64,000 nucleotides of DNA from Acetatifactor muris (GTDB lineage Bacteria; Bacillota; Clostridia; Lachnospirales; Lachnospiraceae), in assembly GCA_023663635.1 (NCBI GenBank), contig JAMPHD010000007.1, positions 50,296 to 114,295 on the forward strand. The letters are read 5' to 3'. Each line of letters starts with the position of its first letter. Within the stretch, counting starts at the first letter, position 1. Below are positions 8,106 through 16,176 of the stretch, piece after piece. The notes below the pieces were generated by a model. The model had not been told where the DNA came from and searched no databases. It worked only from the letters and a program-made list of their open reading frames with translations. Both the position numbers and the translations under genes were made by a program.

Positions 8106-9032
8106 TTACAGGCCCTCTCCGTCAAATTCGGGAATAAAGCTTGCAAGATCCGTGCCGCCCTCCTGGCAAAATCCGTTTTGGATGCCAAGCCGCTCCGCAA
8201 AGCGCAGTACACGCGCATACTCCTCGGCGGTCACAGGGCGGTTCAGATCCTGGCAGGATGCCACATGAGGCAGAGGGGTGTACTGATTCATCACGCTGAT
8301 ATAGATATTGTCGCCATAGGTTTCGTGGAGATAGCGAAGGACTTTTTTGGAGTCTTTCGTCTGCCCGGGCAGCACGAGATGGCGCACGATCACGCCCCGT
8401 CTCATAAGTCCGTCATCGGACAGTACGGGCGGCCCTGCCTGTCGGTACATCTCGGCGATGGCGGCGGCAGCTCTCTCAAAATAGTCCGGTGCCCGGGAGA
8501 GACGATCGCTCAATTCAGTGGAATAATATTTCAGATCCGGGAGCCAGATGTCGATCAGCCCCTCCAAGAGGCGCAGGACATCCGGATCCTCATAACTTCC
8601 CGTATTGTAAAGGATGGGAATGGAGAGGCCTCGGGTCTTGGCATCCGTCAACGCGCGGACGATCTGCGGTAAGAAATGCGTGGGAGTCACAAGATTGATA
8701 TTGTGGGCTCCCTTTTCCTGTAATTCCAGGAAAATCTCGGAGAGTCTCTCCGTGCCGATCTCCCGTCCCGCAGTCCCGATGGAGATATTGTGATTCTGGC
8801 AAAAGACACAGCGCAGATTGCAGCCTGAGAAAAAGACCGTCCCGGAACCCCGGGTGCCGGACAGACAGGGTTCCTCCCAAAAGTGCAAAGCCGCTCTGGC
8901 GGCTCTGAGCACGGCGGTCTGCCCGCAATAGCCCGTTTGGTCCGTCAAGCGGTTGACATGGCACCAGCGGGGACAGAGAGTGCAATCCTGCATGAAATGA
9001 TCCAAAAGCGTATCCTGATCGGTCGAAAGCAT
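8106..9032 (-). CDS. Radical SAM protein related to pyruvate formate-lyase activase (PflX-like)
   Basis: A 308-residue radical SAM enzyme. The cluster motif is CNLRCVFCQN (CxxxCxxC). An additional N-terminal cysteine group, CTLCPRWCHVNR...GYCG, is typical of the PflX / YgiQ-like 'radical SAM protein' group related to pyruvate formate-lyase activating enzymes. The substrate is not known; members of this group are often annotated as putative activases of unknown glycyl radical proteins. The start at 9032 is supported by GGAGG seven bases upstream; a longer frame to 9125 runs through the SRP RNA and is unlikely. It lies directly downstream of the SRP RNA gene on the same strand and may share its transcript. 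Confidence 0.88.
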   Translation of the reverse strand: MLSTDQDTLLDHFMQDCTLCPRWCHVNRLTDQTGYCGQTAVLRAARAALHFWEEPCLSGTRGSGTVFFSGCNLRCVFCQNHNISIGTAGREIGTERLSEIFLELQEKGAHNINLVTPTHFLPQIVRALTDAKTRGLSIPILYNTGSYEDPDVLRLLEGLIDIWLPDLKYYSTELSDRLSRAPDYFERAAAAIAEMYRQAGPPVLSDDGLMRRGVIVRHLVLPGQTKDSKKVLRYLHETYGDNIYISVMNQYTPLPHVASCQDLNRPVTAEEYARVLRFAERLGIQNGFCQEGGTDLASFIPEFDGEGL

Positions 9033-9105
9033 GGCGATCCTCCGTAAATTTTGCAGACGGCGGCATACAAATACCGCATGCGCCGGTCCTTGCCCCCGAC
9101 TCCAC

Positions 9106-9196
9106 CCGGTTGCCTCACGGCACATGGGAGATTCCGCTTAGTGCTGCTTTGTTCCCAACCTGACACGGTTCGCGGATTCCCATTGCGTGAGACCGA
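9106..9196 (-). ncRNA. ffs: Signal recognition particle RNA, small bacterial type
   Basis: Read on the minus strand, the conserved domain IV core is present: GTCAGG, TTG, GGAA tetraloop, CAA, then AGCAGCAC. Nested stems enclose it: CCGC with GCGG, ATGGG with CCCAT, and CACG with CGTG. This is the SRP RNA that binds Ffh and targets secretory and membrane proteins. The apical stem closes with TTG/CAA instead of the common CC/GG, while the GGAA loop and the AGCAGC bulge are kept. The predicted transcription start (about 9234) is ~40 bases upstream of the core, so the mature ends are uncertain. Confidence 0.86.
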
Positions 9197-9240
9197 ATTT
9201 CATCATCGAAAGCCGGTGTTCCGACACATACGGCTTTTTA

Positions 9241-9269
9241 AGTGTATCGTTTTCACGGGATTTTGTCAA
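9241..9269 (-). promoter_or_regulatory. Strong promoter of the SRP RNA gene
   Basis: On the minus strand, a perfect -35 box TTGACA (9269-9264) and -10 box TACACT (9246-9241) are 17 bases apart, placing the start of transcription near 9234. Confidence 0.85.
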
Positions 9270-9326
9270 GGGAAAGGTGAGCGGCGTTGTTAGTAGGTTG
9301 GAAAAATTTTACAAAGAATATTTGTT

Positions 9327-9905
9327 TTAATCAAGCAAGCTGTTAAGCCCCTGTGAGACAAGTTGTGTCGTGTATTTGACTATGTTTTCCAAGGGGATTT
9401 TCTTTCCGTCCGCAATCCATTGCGTATAAACGCAAAAAATACTGCCAATCAGATAAGAGATGACAATATTATTTTCAGTCCTGCTGTATCCGGAAGGATT
9501 CTTGACGAGGAGATAGCTGTTGAATATCTTTTCCTTAACATAATCAATAGGATTTTTTCCTTCAGGGAAATGCCCCTGGCTGTACAGGATTTTTTCGTTT
9601 GCCATGCTCATGTCTGCACAGAATGTGAATAATTGATGGACGAATTTTTCTAAATCGTCAGGAAACTTTATTTCGGATGTTGTCTGAAAAAAATCATTAT
9701 ACAACTCTATTTGCAAAACTCCCAACAACTCATCTAAAGTGTTGTAGTGCAAATAGAATGTTTTCCGGTTGATCATTGCACGTTCCGTCAATTCCTTAAT
9801 GCTTATCTGTGGATAATCCATTTCTAGGATCATATCCCGGAAAGTCTGTTGGATAAGCCTTTCTGTTTTAATATAACGGAGATCATTTGGGGCAGTTCTT
9901 TTCAC
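9327..9905 (-). CDS. TetR-family transcriptional regulator
   Basis: A 192-residue DNA-binding protein. The N-terminal helix-turn-helix is clear (ISIKELTERAMINRKTFYLH, residues about 33-52), and the rest is a helical ligand-binding and dimerisation domain that ends with a segment common to TetR proteins of Firmicutes (VISYLIGSIFCVYTQWIADG). It starts at GTG 9905 with GGGAGG nine bases upstream. It is divergent from the CmpB-like membrane gene, and the perfect palindrome at 10021-10040 overlaps the start of that gene's transcript, so repression of the neighbour is likely. The ligand is unknown. Confidence 0.9.
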   Translation of the reverse strand: MKRTAPNDLRYIKTERLIQQTFRDMILEMDYPQISIKELTERAMINRKTFYLHYNTLDELLGVLQIELYNDFFQTTSEIKFPDDLEKFVHQLFTFCADMSMANEKILYSQGHFPEGKNPIDYVKEKIFNSYLLVKNPSGYSRTENNIVISYLIGSIFCVYTQWIADGKKIPLENIVKYTTQLVSQGLNSLLD

Positions 9906-9978
9906 AAGTCAAATCCTCCCTTTTATTATACATTTTAATAAAAATGTGGATTAAGCCACATAGCTTCATAGCTGACCA

Positions 9979-10006
9979 TTGATAAATTGCGTATATTTAT
10001 TATAAT
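9979..10006 (+). promoter_or_regulatory. Promoter of the CmpB-like membrane gene
   Basis: TTGATA (9979-9984) and TATAAT (10001-10006) with a 16-base spacer. Transcription should start near 10013, just before the palindromic operator. Confidence 0.75.
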
Positions 10007-10020
10007 ATAAAAAGCTTGAA

Positions 10021-10040
10021 TAATCAACAAGTGTTGATTA
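10021..10040 (+). promoter_or_regulatory. Perfect palindromic operator, likely TetR target
   Basis: TAATCAACAAGTGTTGATTA is a perfect inverted repeat of 9-base arms around AG. Its size and perfect symmetry fit a TetR-family dimer. Its position at about +8 to +27 of the downstream promoter suits a repressor. Confidence 0.8.
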
Positions 10041-10068
10041 AGCATTGTACGGTTATTAAAAGGAAATT

Positions 10069-10734
10069 ATGTTCGTTGGGGATCGCGCCGGAAAAAGTGA
10101 TTCCCATGGGGATTTCGGTGAGAAGAGGATGATTATGGCTGATGTGATGGCGCTTGGAACGATTGCTGTTGTTGTTTCATTTCTAGGGTTTGTTGTTGAA
10201 AATGTATGGCTTGCGGTATCAAAAGGATATATTGATAACAGGGGAATGTGCTTTCCGTTCCTGTTTGGATACGGAGCTGCGTTTCTGATGATTTATATGA
10301 TACTTGGAACGCCGAAAAAACTATGTTTTTTGGGGAGGACGATCCGAGTACAAAATAAAATCATAAGGCTGCTTGTATATATTGTTGGAGTAATGTTGTG
10401 CATCTGCATAGGCGAAATCATGTTGGGGATTTTTGTGGAAAAGGCCTGTCATTTCTGTTGGTGGGACTATTCTGAAATTCCTTTGCATATCACACGCTAT
10501 ACATCAATACCGACAAGTATTGCATATTCACTTATTGTTACACTTTTTATGGAAGTGTTTTCTGCACCGTTATACCGGTTTTTCCAACAGCAAAATTTCG
10601 TTGTCTTATGCATTGTAACGGTTCTGCTGTTTACACTTATGACGGCTGATTTTATTTATAATGCATACATGATGTATAGGACACATGGATTAGTCAGAAG
10701 ATGGCGTGTCGCTATCAGGAAAAAATCTGTGTAA
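10069..10734 (+). CDS. CmpB-like (putative ABC transporter type IV) membrane protein
   Basis: A 221-residue polytopic membrane protein. The segment SFLGFVVENVWLA followed by NRGMCFPFLFGYGAAFLM is the signature of the ABC_trans_CmpB family (PF06541), whose function is not established despite the name. About five hydrophobic segments are visible. The first ~20 residues (FVGDRAGKSDSHGDFGEKR) are hydrophilic and outside the family. An ATG at 10135, with AGAGG upstream, is a credible alternative to ATG 10069, which has AAAGGA upstream. Expression is probably controlled by the divergent TetR regulator through the operator at 10021-10040. Confidence 0.8.
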   Translation: MFVGDRAGKSDSHGDFGEKRMIMADVMALGTIAVVVSFLGFVVENVWLAVSKGYIDNRGMCFPFLFGYGAAFLMIYMILGTPKKLCFLGRTIRVQNKIIRLLVYIVGVMLCICIGEIMLGIFVEKACHFCWWDYSEIPLHITRYTSIPTSIAYSLIVTLFMEVFSAPLYRFFQQQNFVVLCIVTVLLFTLMTADFIYNAYMMYRTHGLVRRWRVAIRKKSV

Positions 10735-10818
10735 GGCATGGGAAAGGCTACCCGGAAGTGGTTGAACACCTCACCCACCTTGGGTAGGAGGATGCGAGGG
10801 ACTTGATTTGACGATAAA

Positions 10819-10846
10819 TTTAGATAGAATATGCTTGTCCTATAAT
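10819..10846 (+). promoter_or_regulatory. Predicted promoter of the flavin reductase gene
   Basis: TTTAGA (10819-10824) and TATAAT (10841-10846) with a 16-base spacer. A second TATAAT follows near 10860, so the exact start is uncertain. The rest of the gap from 10735 holds only an imperfect hairpin around ACCCA/TGGGT without a U run. Confidence 0.5.
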
Positions 10847-10965
10847 CAAGCGTTGCATATAATATAATCAGAAAGAGCGATTTGATATTGAGGGCATACG
10901 CAAAATCAGGGAATTGTTTCAAAAGAAAACGTGTGTCTGATGTCATATCAATAAGGAGGACGACC

Positions 10966-11469
10966 ATGAACAAAAACGCATTCAGAAATCTGTCATACGG
11001 TGTGTATGTGGTGACCACCTGGGATACCGGCAAGGCGACGGGCTGTACGGCCAACAGCGCCATGCAGGTTACCTCGGATCCCGCCACCATCGCCGTGAGC
11101 ATCAATCACGACAATCATACCAATCAATGTATCAAAGAGTCCGGAAGATTCGCGATCTCCATCCTGGGAGAGCATTCCGATCCCGGCATCATCGGCGCTT
11201 TCGGATTTTTCAGCGGCAGGGATAAAGATAAATTTGAAGGGGTGGAACAGACCCTGAAGAGTTGTATGCCCGTAGTGGCGGATGCCTGCGCGTATGCCGT
11301 CTGTGAGGTCATTGACAAGATGGAGACCACCAGCCACACGGTATTTTTGGGCAAGGTGGTGGACGCGGATGTCCTGAAGTCGGATACCCCCATGACCTAT
11401 GCGTATTACCACAATGTGATCAAGGGCAAAAGTCCCAAGAACGCGCCCACCTATCTTGCGGAGGAGTGA
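10966..11469 (+). CDS. Flavin reductase family protein (FMN-binding split barrel)
   Basis: A 167-residue protein of the flavin-reductase-like domain family, which binds FMN and either reduces free flavin or acts as an NAD(P)H:flavin oxidoreductase. Characteristic segments are YGVYVVTTW, GCTANSAMQVTSDPATIAVS, NHTNQCIKESGRFAISILG and, later, the FFSGRDKDKF stretch. Some anaerobe relatives are fused to a C-terminal rubredoxin or are linked to oxidative-stress electron transfer; no such fusion is present here. ATG 10966 has AAGGAGG upstream and fits the family start. It converges on tadA with only 23 bases between the genes. Confidence 0.88.
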   Translation: MNKNAFRNLSYGVYVVTTWDTGKATGCTANSAMQVTSDPATIAVSINHDNHTNQCIKESGRFAISILGEHSDPGIIGAFGFFSGRDKDKFEGVEQTLKSCMPVVADACAYAVCEVIDKMETTSHTVFLGKVVDADVLKSDTPMTYAYYHNVIKGKSPKNAPTYLAEE

Positions 11470-11492
11470 ACCCGGGCCGGGTCCCGCGAGGT

Positions 11493-11999
11493 TTAAACCT
11501 GTGCCGGATTGCGGTTTTCTTTCTCCGCCTTGTTGCGGAGCCGCAGTTCGGCAAAGAAAGTCTTTAACATCTCACTGCACTCGGTCTCCAGAATACCTCT
11601 GGTGACCGAGACCTGATGGTTGAATTCCGGCATTTCCAGAATGTTCAGGATGGATCCGGCGCATCCGGCCTTGGGATTCATGCATCCGATCACCACCTCC
11701 GGAATGCGGGCCTGTACGATGGCTCCCGCACACATCTGACAGGGCTCCAATGTCACATATAAAGTGCATTCCTCCAACCGCCAGTCGCCGATGATCCTGC
11801 CGGCCTTTCTGATGGCCGTGATCTCCGCGTGGGCCAGAGTGCTCTTGTCGGTGTTGCGGCGATTGTAACCGCGCCCGATGATCCGGCCCTCGTGGACGAT
11901 GACACAGCCGATGGGCACCTCGCCCAGAGCGTAGGCTTTCTTGGCCTGGCGCAAGGCTTCCCGCATATATTTTTCCGTGATATCTTTTATGACAGCCAT
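11493..11999 (-). CDS. tadA: tRNA-specific adenosine deaminase
   Basis: Deaminates A34 to inosine in the tRNA-Arg(ACG) anticodon. The zinc-binding deaminase motif is HAE (residues 57-59) and PCQMC (86-90); the PCxxC arrangement and the AGSILNIL segment fit TadA rather than free-base deaminases. Length of 168 is typical. The gene starts nine bases after the stop codon of the symporter gene on the same strand and is probably co-transcribed with it. Confidence 0.94.
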   Translation of the reverse strand: MAVIKDITEKYMREALRQAKKAYALGEVPIGCVIVHEGRIIGRGYNRRNTDKSTLAHAEITAIRKAGRIIGDWRLEECTLYVTLEPCQMCAGAIVQARIPEVVIGCMNPKAGCAGSILNILEMPEFNHQVSVTRGILETECSEMLKTFFAELRLRNKAEKENRNPAQV

Positions 12000-12008
12000 A
12001 TTTTTCCT

Positions 12009-13541
12009 CTATTTGCCCAGAGCCGTCTTTTGGGGTACTTCCGTTTTGCGCTCATAGCACGCGAAGGCGTTTTCCACCAGTTCCCGGTCCGGTTTGGGCG
12101 TGAACAGGCTCACCACCGGAACGATGACGAGTCCCGCCAACATGGCGATGGCCCCGCAGTTGATGGGAGATTGCATGATGGCCGGAAAATAGGGACGGAA
12201 GAAGATATTGGCGATCATCAGCACGGAGCTGAACAGGAAACTGGCCCAACAGGACAGTTTCGTCACTTTTTTGGAGTACAGGGAGTACATGAACGGCGCC
12301 AGGAAAGCGCCGGCCAGAGCGCCCCAGGACACACCCATCAACTGGGCGATAAAGGTCACGGAACTCTTGTACTGGATCAGGGCCAAAATCGAGGAGATGG
12401 CGATGAATACCACCACCAGTATGCGGATGGTGAGCACCTGTTTCTTTTCCTCCATCTTTTGGAAAAACAATTCCTTCAGGAAATCAATGGTCAGCGTGGA
12501 CGCTGAGGCCATGACCAGAGAGGACAGTGTGGACATGGAGGCCGACAGGACCAGAATGACCACCAACGCGATCAGCAGGGGCGAGAGGCCCGACAGCATG
12601 GTGGGAATGACGGAGTCATATCCGTTGGCGCCTATGTCAATTTGGTCGGAGAACAGTCTGCCGAATCCGCCCAGGAAATAACTGCCGCCGGCTACCACCA
12701 ACGCGAACAGGGTGGAGATCACGGTGCCTTTCTTGATGGCTTCCTCATTTTTGATGGCATAAAATTTCTGTACCATCTGCGGCAGACCCCATGTGCCCAG
12801 AGAGGTCAAAAGGACCACAAACAGCAGATTCAGGGGATCCGGCCCCAGGAAGGAGGCGAAGATGCCGGGGGTGGTGGCCACCGATTCATCCGTGATCCTT
12901 GCCAGTCCGTCCAACGCGGCCATGAAACCGCCTTTGTTCTTTAACACTGCCACAATGACGGTGGAGATGCCCACCAACATGATGATACCCTGTATGAAAT
13001 CATTGATGGCCGTGGCCATGTACCCTCCCGCGATCACATAGACGGCGGTCAGCACCGCCATCAGGATGATGCAGACGGAGTAATCGATATGAAACGCCAT
13101 GCCGAACAGACGGGACAGGCCGTTGTAAAGCGAGGCGGTGTACGGGATCAAAAAGATAAAAATGATAACGGAGGCTCCGACCTTGAGGGGACGGCTGCCG
13201 AAACGCTCCCCGAAGAACTGGGGCATGGTGGCGGAATCCAGATGCTGCGTCATAATTCTGGTCCTGCGCCCGAGGACGACCCAGGCCAAGAGGGACCCGA
13301 TGATGGCGTTGCCGATTCCGGCCCAGGTTGCGGCGATACCGTATTTCCAACCGAACTGTCCGGCATATCCCACGAAGACTACCGCCGAAAAATAGGAAGT
13401 GCCATAGGCGAAGGCGGTCAGCCAGGGTCCCACGGAGCGGCCTCCCAGTACAAAGCCGTTGACGTCCGTGGCGTGTTTGCGACAGTAGAGTCCTATGCCG
13501 ATCATTACCGCAAAATAAAGGATCAATAATAGTAGTTTCAT
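12009..13541 (-). CDS. Sodium/solute symporter (SSS family)
   Basis: A 510-residue integral membrane transporter with about 13 hydrophobic segments. The N-terminal FVLGGRSVGPWLTAFAYGTS and the later GGYMATAINDFIQGIIMLVG stretch are hallmarks of the SSS family (PutP, PanF and SGLT relatives). The Na+-site-2 region SASMSTLSSLVMASASTL is intact, so Na+ coupling is expected. The substrate is unknown; pantothenate, proline and other organic solutes are known in the family. It leads a two-gene transcript with tadA. RBS GGGAGG lies just upstream of the ATG. Confidence 0.9.
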   Translation of the reverse strand: MKLLLLILYFAVMIGIGLYCRKHATDVNGFVLGGRSVGPWLTAFAYGTSYFSAVVFVGYAGQFGWKYGIAATWAGIGNAIIGSLLAWVVLGRRTRIMTQHLDSATMPQFFGERFGSRPLKVGASVIIFIFLIPYTASLYNGLSRLFGMAFHIDYSVCIILMAVLTAVYVIAGGYMATAINDFIQGIIMLVGISTVIVAVLKNKGGFMAALDGLARITDESVATTPGIFASFLGPDPLNLLFVVLLTSLGTWGLPQMVQKFYAIKNEEAIKKGTVISTLFALVVAGGSYFLGGFGRLFSDQIDIGANGYDSVIPTMLSGLSPLLIALVVILVLSASMSTLSSLVMASASTLTIDFLKELFFQKMEEKKQVLTIRILVVVFIAISSILALIQYKSSVTFIAQLMGVSWGALAGAFLAPFMYSLYSKKVTKLSCWASFLFSSVLMIANIFFRPYFPAIMQSPINCGAIAMLAGLVIVPVVSLFTPKPDRELVENAFACYERKTEVPQKTALGK

Positions 13542-13596
13542 GTTTCCTCCCGTCTGTGGACAATTTTACACATTGCCAATTTAAAGTGATAAAGTC

Positions 13597-13625
13597 ATCA
13601 TACCACATACCGGGTAAATATGCAA
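13597..13625 (-). promoter_or_regulatory. Promoter of the symporter-tadA operon
   Basis: On the minus strand, TTGCAT (13625-13620) and TATGAT (13602-13597) are 17 bases apart, about 55 bases upstream of the symporter start. Confidence 0.65.
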
Positions 13626-13719
13626 ATGCCAAGTTCCTTTGGTTTTGGTTGACGTTCTTTCTCAGGATTGATACAATAAATAAAGACTATAAATAAAATT
13701 TTTAAATTTTAAAAAGACA

Positions 13720-13748
13720 TTGACATTTCACCCGAAATATGAAATACT
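13720..13748 (+). promoter_or_regulatory. Promoter of the immunity-like gene array
   Basis: A perfect TTGACA (13720-13725) is followed after 17 bases by AATACT (13743-13748). Transcription should begin near 13755, immediately before the palindrome at 13762. AT-rich DNA (13685-13717) lies upstream and could act as an UP element. Confidence 0.6.
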
Positions 13749-13761
13749 GGAGTCAATATAG

Positions 13762-13782
13762 ATATTATCGAAACGATAATAT
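13762..13782 (+). promoter_or_regulatory. Perfect palindrome at the start of the immunity-like transcript
   Basis: ATATTATCG (13762-13770) and CGATAATAT (13774-13782) form a perfect 9-base inverted repeat around AAA. At about +7 to +27 it fits a repressor operator. No regulator gene lies next to it. Confidence 0.65.
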
Positions 13783-13857
13783 TAAAACGAAAATATGTGT
13801 TGTGGCGGATTTGCGGAAACACATACATACGGTACAGGAAAGTTAAGGAGGATCATT

Positions 13858-14361
13858 ATGAAATTCAAGGCGGTTAATCAGGAAGGCGGATGGGCAACGA
13901 TCGAGTATGCTGCCACTTGGCGGTACGGATACGATTTCATGTTGGATGCGGCGCAGGTGGCGCTCACGGATTTCGGCATGAACGTTCAGAGAGTGGCAAG
14001 GGCGGAGATGCCGGGCGGTAATTTTACCGAGCTTGCGGGCGAATTGCCGGCTTACGGCGGAAAACTCCGCGAGTGTCCCGCTTTTCGGGAGGAGTGCGCC
14101 GCTATTGCCGTCGCGGGAGTAAGTCGCGTTATGGATTGTCCGCTGCAGATAATTTTCTACAATCAGACCAATGTCATCGGGCTTGATATCCCGATCGTGC
14201 AGTTTCCTGAGGACCATCCGGTGCGGAAGGCATTTGACGGGCACGCAGACGGGTATGAGCATACTTTCGATCAGTATATGAGCAGCGTGGAGATAAAGGC
14301 CTACTGTGCCGATACCGAGCGCCGTGTGAGAAGAGAATTGTCAGGGAAGACGCAGGAATAG
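13858..14361 (+). CDS. Hypothetical protein, first gene of the immunity-like array
   Basis: A 167-residue soluble protein that I do not recognise. It has no signal peptide or membrane segment and is mildly acidic. ATG 13858 is preceded by a strong AAGGAGG, so the longer frame from 13795 is unlikely. The gene begins a run of co-directional genes (to 20328) separated by 18-70 bases. Several of those look like immunity proteins of polymorphic toxin systems, so an antitoxin-like role is a reasonable guess, but no motif in this protein proves it. Confidence 0.72.
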   Translation: MKFKAVNQEGGWATIEYAATWRYGYDFMLDAAQVALTDFGMNVQRVARAEMPGGNFTELAGELPAYGGKLRECPAFREECAAIAVAGVSRVMDCPLQIIFYNQTNVIGLDIPIVQFPEDHPVRKAFDGHADGYEHTFDQYMSSVEIKAYCADTERRVRRELSGKTQE

Positions 14362-14379
14362 ATCACCGGGAGGCGCGCG

Positions 14380-15015
14380 ATGGGGAAAAGGAAACTGAAA
14401 GGTTTGTTGGAAAGAAAGGGCATTAACATAACGATCGGGAATGTGATCTTCGCCGGTGTCGCGGAAACGTCTGTCGATCTGGAATATTACCCCGACGACG
14501 GCTTTTTGTCGATAGAGGCGGTGATAACCACCGGCGACCGGAAAAACTCGAATAAGGAATGGATCGATATTACGAGTTACGGACAGCAGATGTTGGATCT
14601 TGAGGACATTGCGACATTGAGCGAAATTGCCGATGCCATCGGAAACGCGAAGTGGAGATACGACATCGGAGAGATGTCCGCCGATGGAGAGCCTTTCAGC
14701 TATAAGAAAATGAGACAGGCGATATTGAACAGGCTTTACAACGCGAAAACCGAGTTCCCACAGTTCATTGCGGAGCAGCTTCAAAGCGGTAAATATGCCG
14801 ACATAACGGACAGCGAGGGTTGGACGGATCTTTATGAGTTTGCCAATCGCTATTGTGAGGAATACCGTATAGGAACACCGCGCGCGCTGCTGCGCGATCT
14901 GCCGAACGTTGACAGCCGTTTTGAGCTGAAAGACAACGAGCCGCGGACGGTAATGCTCTCGAACAACCGGCCGATGCAGTTGGCTGCGGAAAAGCCGCTT
15001 ATCCGGATGCGGTAA
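14380..15015 (+). CDS. Hypothetical protein, paralogue A1
   Basis: A 211-residue soluble protein of unknown function. It has a close paralogue at 16177-16794: the C-terminal ~95 residues are nearly the same, sharing RLYNAKTEFPQF, EQLQSGKYADITDSEGWT, LPNVDSRFELKD and AEKPLIRMR, while the N-terminal half has drifted. The pair flanks the DUF4241 gene. The basic N terminus (GKRKLKGLLERKG) precedes a beta-rich segment (VDLEYYPDDGFLSI). Context suggests an immunity or antitoxin role; it follows the previous gene by 18 bases in the same transcript. Confidence 0.75.
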   Translation: MGKRKLKGLLERKGINITIGNVIFAGVAETSVDLEYYPDDGFLSIEAVITTGDRKNSNKEWIDITSYGQQMLDLEDIATLSEIADAIGNAKWRYDIGEMSADGEPFSYKKMRQAILNRLYNAKTEFPQFIAEQLQSGKYADITDSEGWTDLYEFANRYCEEYRIGTPRALLRDLPNVDSRFELKDNEPRTVMLSNNRPMQLAAEKPLIRMR

Positions 15016-15066
15016 AAATATTTTGGACGCCTTGATTTATAAAAAATCACTTGACGGAGGAAAGAG

Positions 15067-16119
15067 ATGAACAACGCTCAGATCAAAATGACACAGGAAA
15101 TGCTCTGTGAATGGCTCACGGAGCGCGAGGAGATGGAGGGGAAAGCCCCTGCGAAGTTGGAATTTGCTTTTGCGATACGCGACGAGAGGACCAATCTTAT
15201 ATTTTTCGTCTTCAAATTCAAAAAGACCGCCCGCGGGAAATGGCTCATCGGTGTAGGCGGCGGATTCCCGGACGAAGAGAGCACCGACTGTATGGCGGTC
15301 TTCAGCGGCTTTGACGAATTCCCGGAAGACGAGGAGGAAGCGGTGGAGCTGGCGTTCAAGATGGCGTCTTATATCCTGTATATCAATGAACGGCAGAATA
15401 CTCCGTCGGCGTTTGAGTTGAATCTTGAGTATATCAGAAACACCGAGTTGGATGTGGACAAGATCCGGGGGCAGTTCGTGAAGACCAATTCGAGATTTTT
15501 CCTGACCGTCGGTACGGTGGATGTGCCCAGCGGCAGGGTAGTGGTCGCCGATCCGCTGTGTTATATGTCGGGCGATCACGTCATTGCTCCGGTGTTGGAG
15601 CAGGAGATACCTGCCGGCAGCTATCCCGCGGAAGTGGCGATCTGCCGCAATGAATATGTCGGCATCAGAATGTGTACGGCGCGCCTTAAGATCAGGGAGA
15701 CTGCCGCGGCAAGATATGAACTTGCCACACCCGTTCCCGAGACCGCAGCGTTCAAGGCAAAGGACGGCAGCATGAGCGGTTTCCCGGTGGACGCGGGAAT
15801 GATGTGCTTTATTGACGCGGAGGGAGCGAAGACTTACGAACAGTTCATCCTCAACTGGCACAAACAAAATCCCGGCGGAAACCATTATGACGATTACTTT
15901 GCGGTGTTTCTCGCGAAAAGCGCGCAGGAACTGCCGCAGTATCAGAGCGGGGACGGGGATTTTATGGAATGGACGAATCCCGTCAACGGTGAGCGCATGG
16001 TGCAGATCGCGTCGGGAATGGGCGACGGTTTTTATCAATGTTTCTGGGGCTATGACGAGAGCGGCGAGATCTGCGAGTTGGTCGTTCCGATGGTCGATCC
16101 CGATATCTTTGAGGATTGA
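15067..16119 (+). CDS. DUF4241 domain protein, probable immunity protein
   Basis: A 350-residue soluble protein. The C-terminal ~210 residues match the DUF4241 pattern: VPSGRVVVADPLCYM, then IPAGSYPAEVAI, and a closing GMGDGFYQCFWGYDESGEI segment. DUF4241 proteins are frequently found in immunity and antitoxin neighbourhoods of polymorphic toxins, though the biochemical role is unknown. The N-terminal ~110 residues (MTQEMLCEWLTERE...FAFAIRDERTNLIF) form a separate region with an acidic stretch (FPEDEEEAVELA). RBS GGAGG precedes ATG 15067. Confidence 0.8.
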   Translation: MNNAQIKMTQEMLCEWLTEREEMEGKAPAKLEFAFAIRDERTNLIFFVFKFKKTARGKWLIGVGGGFPDEESTDCMAVFSGFDEFPEDEEEAVELAFKMASYILYINERQNTPSAFELNLEYIRNTELDVDKIRGQFVKTNSRFFLTVGTVDVPSGRVVVADPLCYMSGDHVIAPVLEQEIPAGSYPAEVAICRNEYVGIRMCTARLKIRETAAARYELATPVPETAAFKAKDGSMSGFPVDAGMMCFIDAEGAKTYEQFILNWHKQNPGGNHYDDYFAVFLAKSAQELPQYQSGDGDFMEWTNPVNGERMVQIASGMGDGFYQCFWGYDESGEICELVVPMVDPDIFED

Positions 16120-16176
16120 GGGAGAACTAAAAGATATGTCCGGGAAAACGGAGGAATAGATTACAGGAGGTGCGCA

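Noticed and set aside
9211..9240. Hairpin AGCCG...CGGCT followed by TTTTTA on the plus strand, terminator-like
   Set aside because: No plus-strand gene lies upstream to be terminated; on the minus strand it falls at the 5' end of the SRP RNA transcript, so it is better read as part of that RNA.
10735..10800. Possible riboswitch in the gap before the flavin reductase gene
   Set aside because: Only a short imperfect hairpin is visible; no conserved FMN or other riboswitch core sequences.
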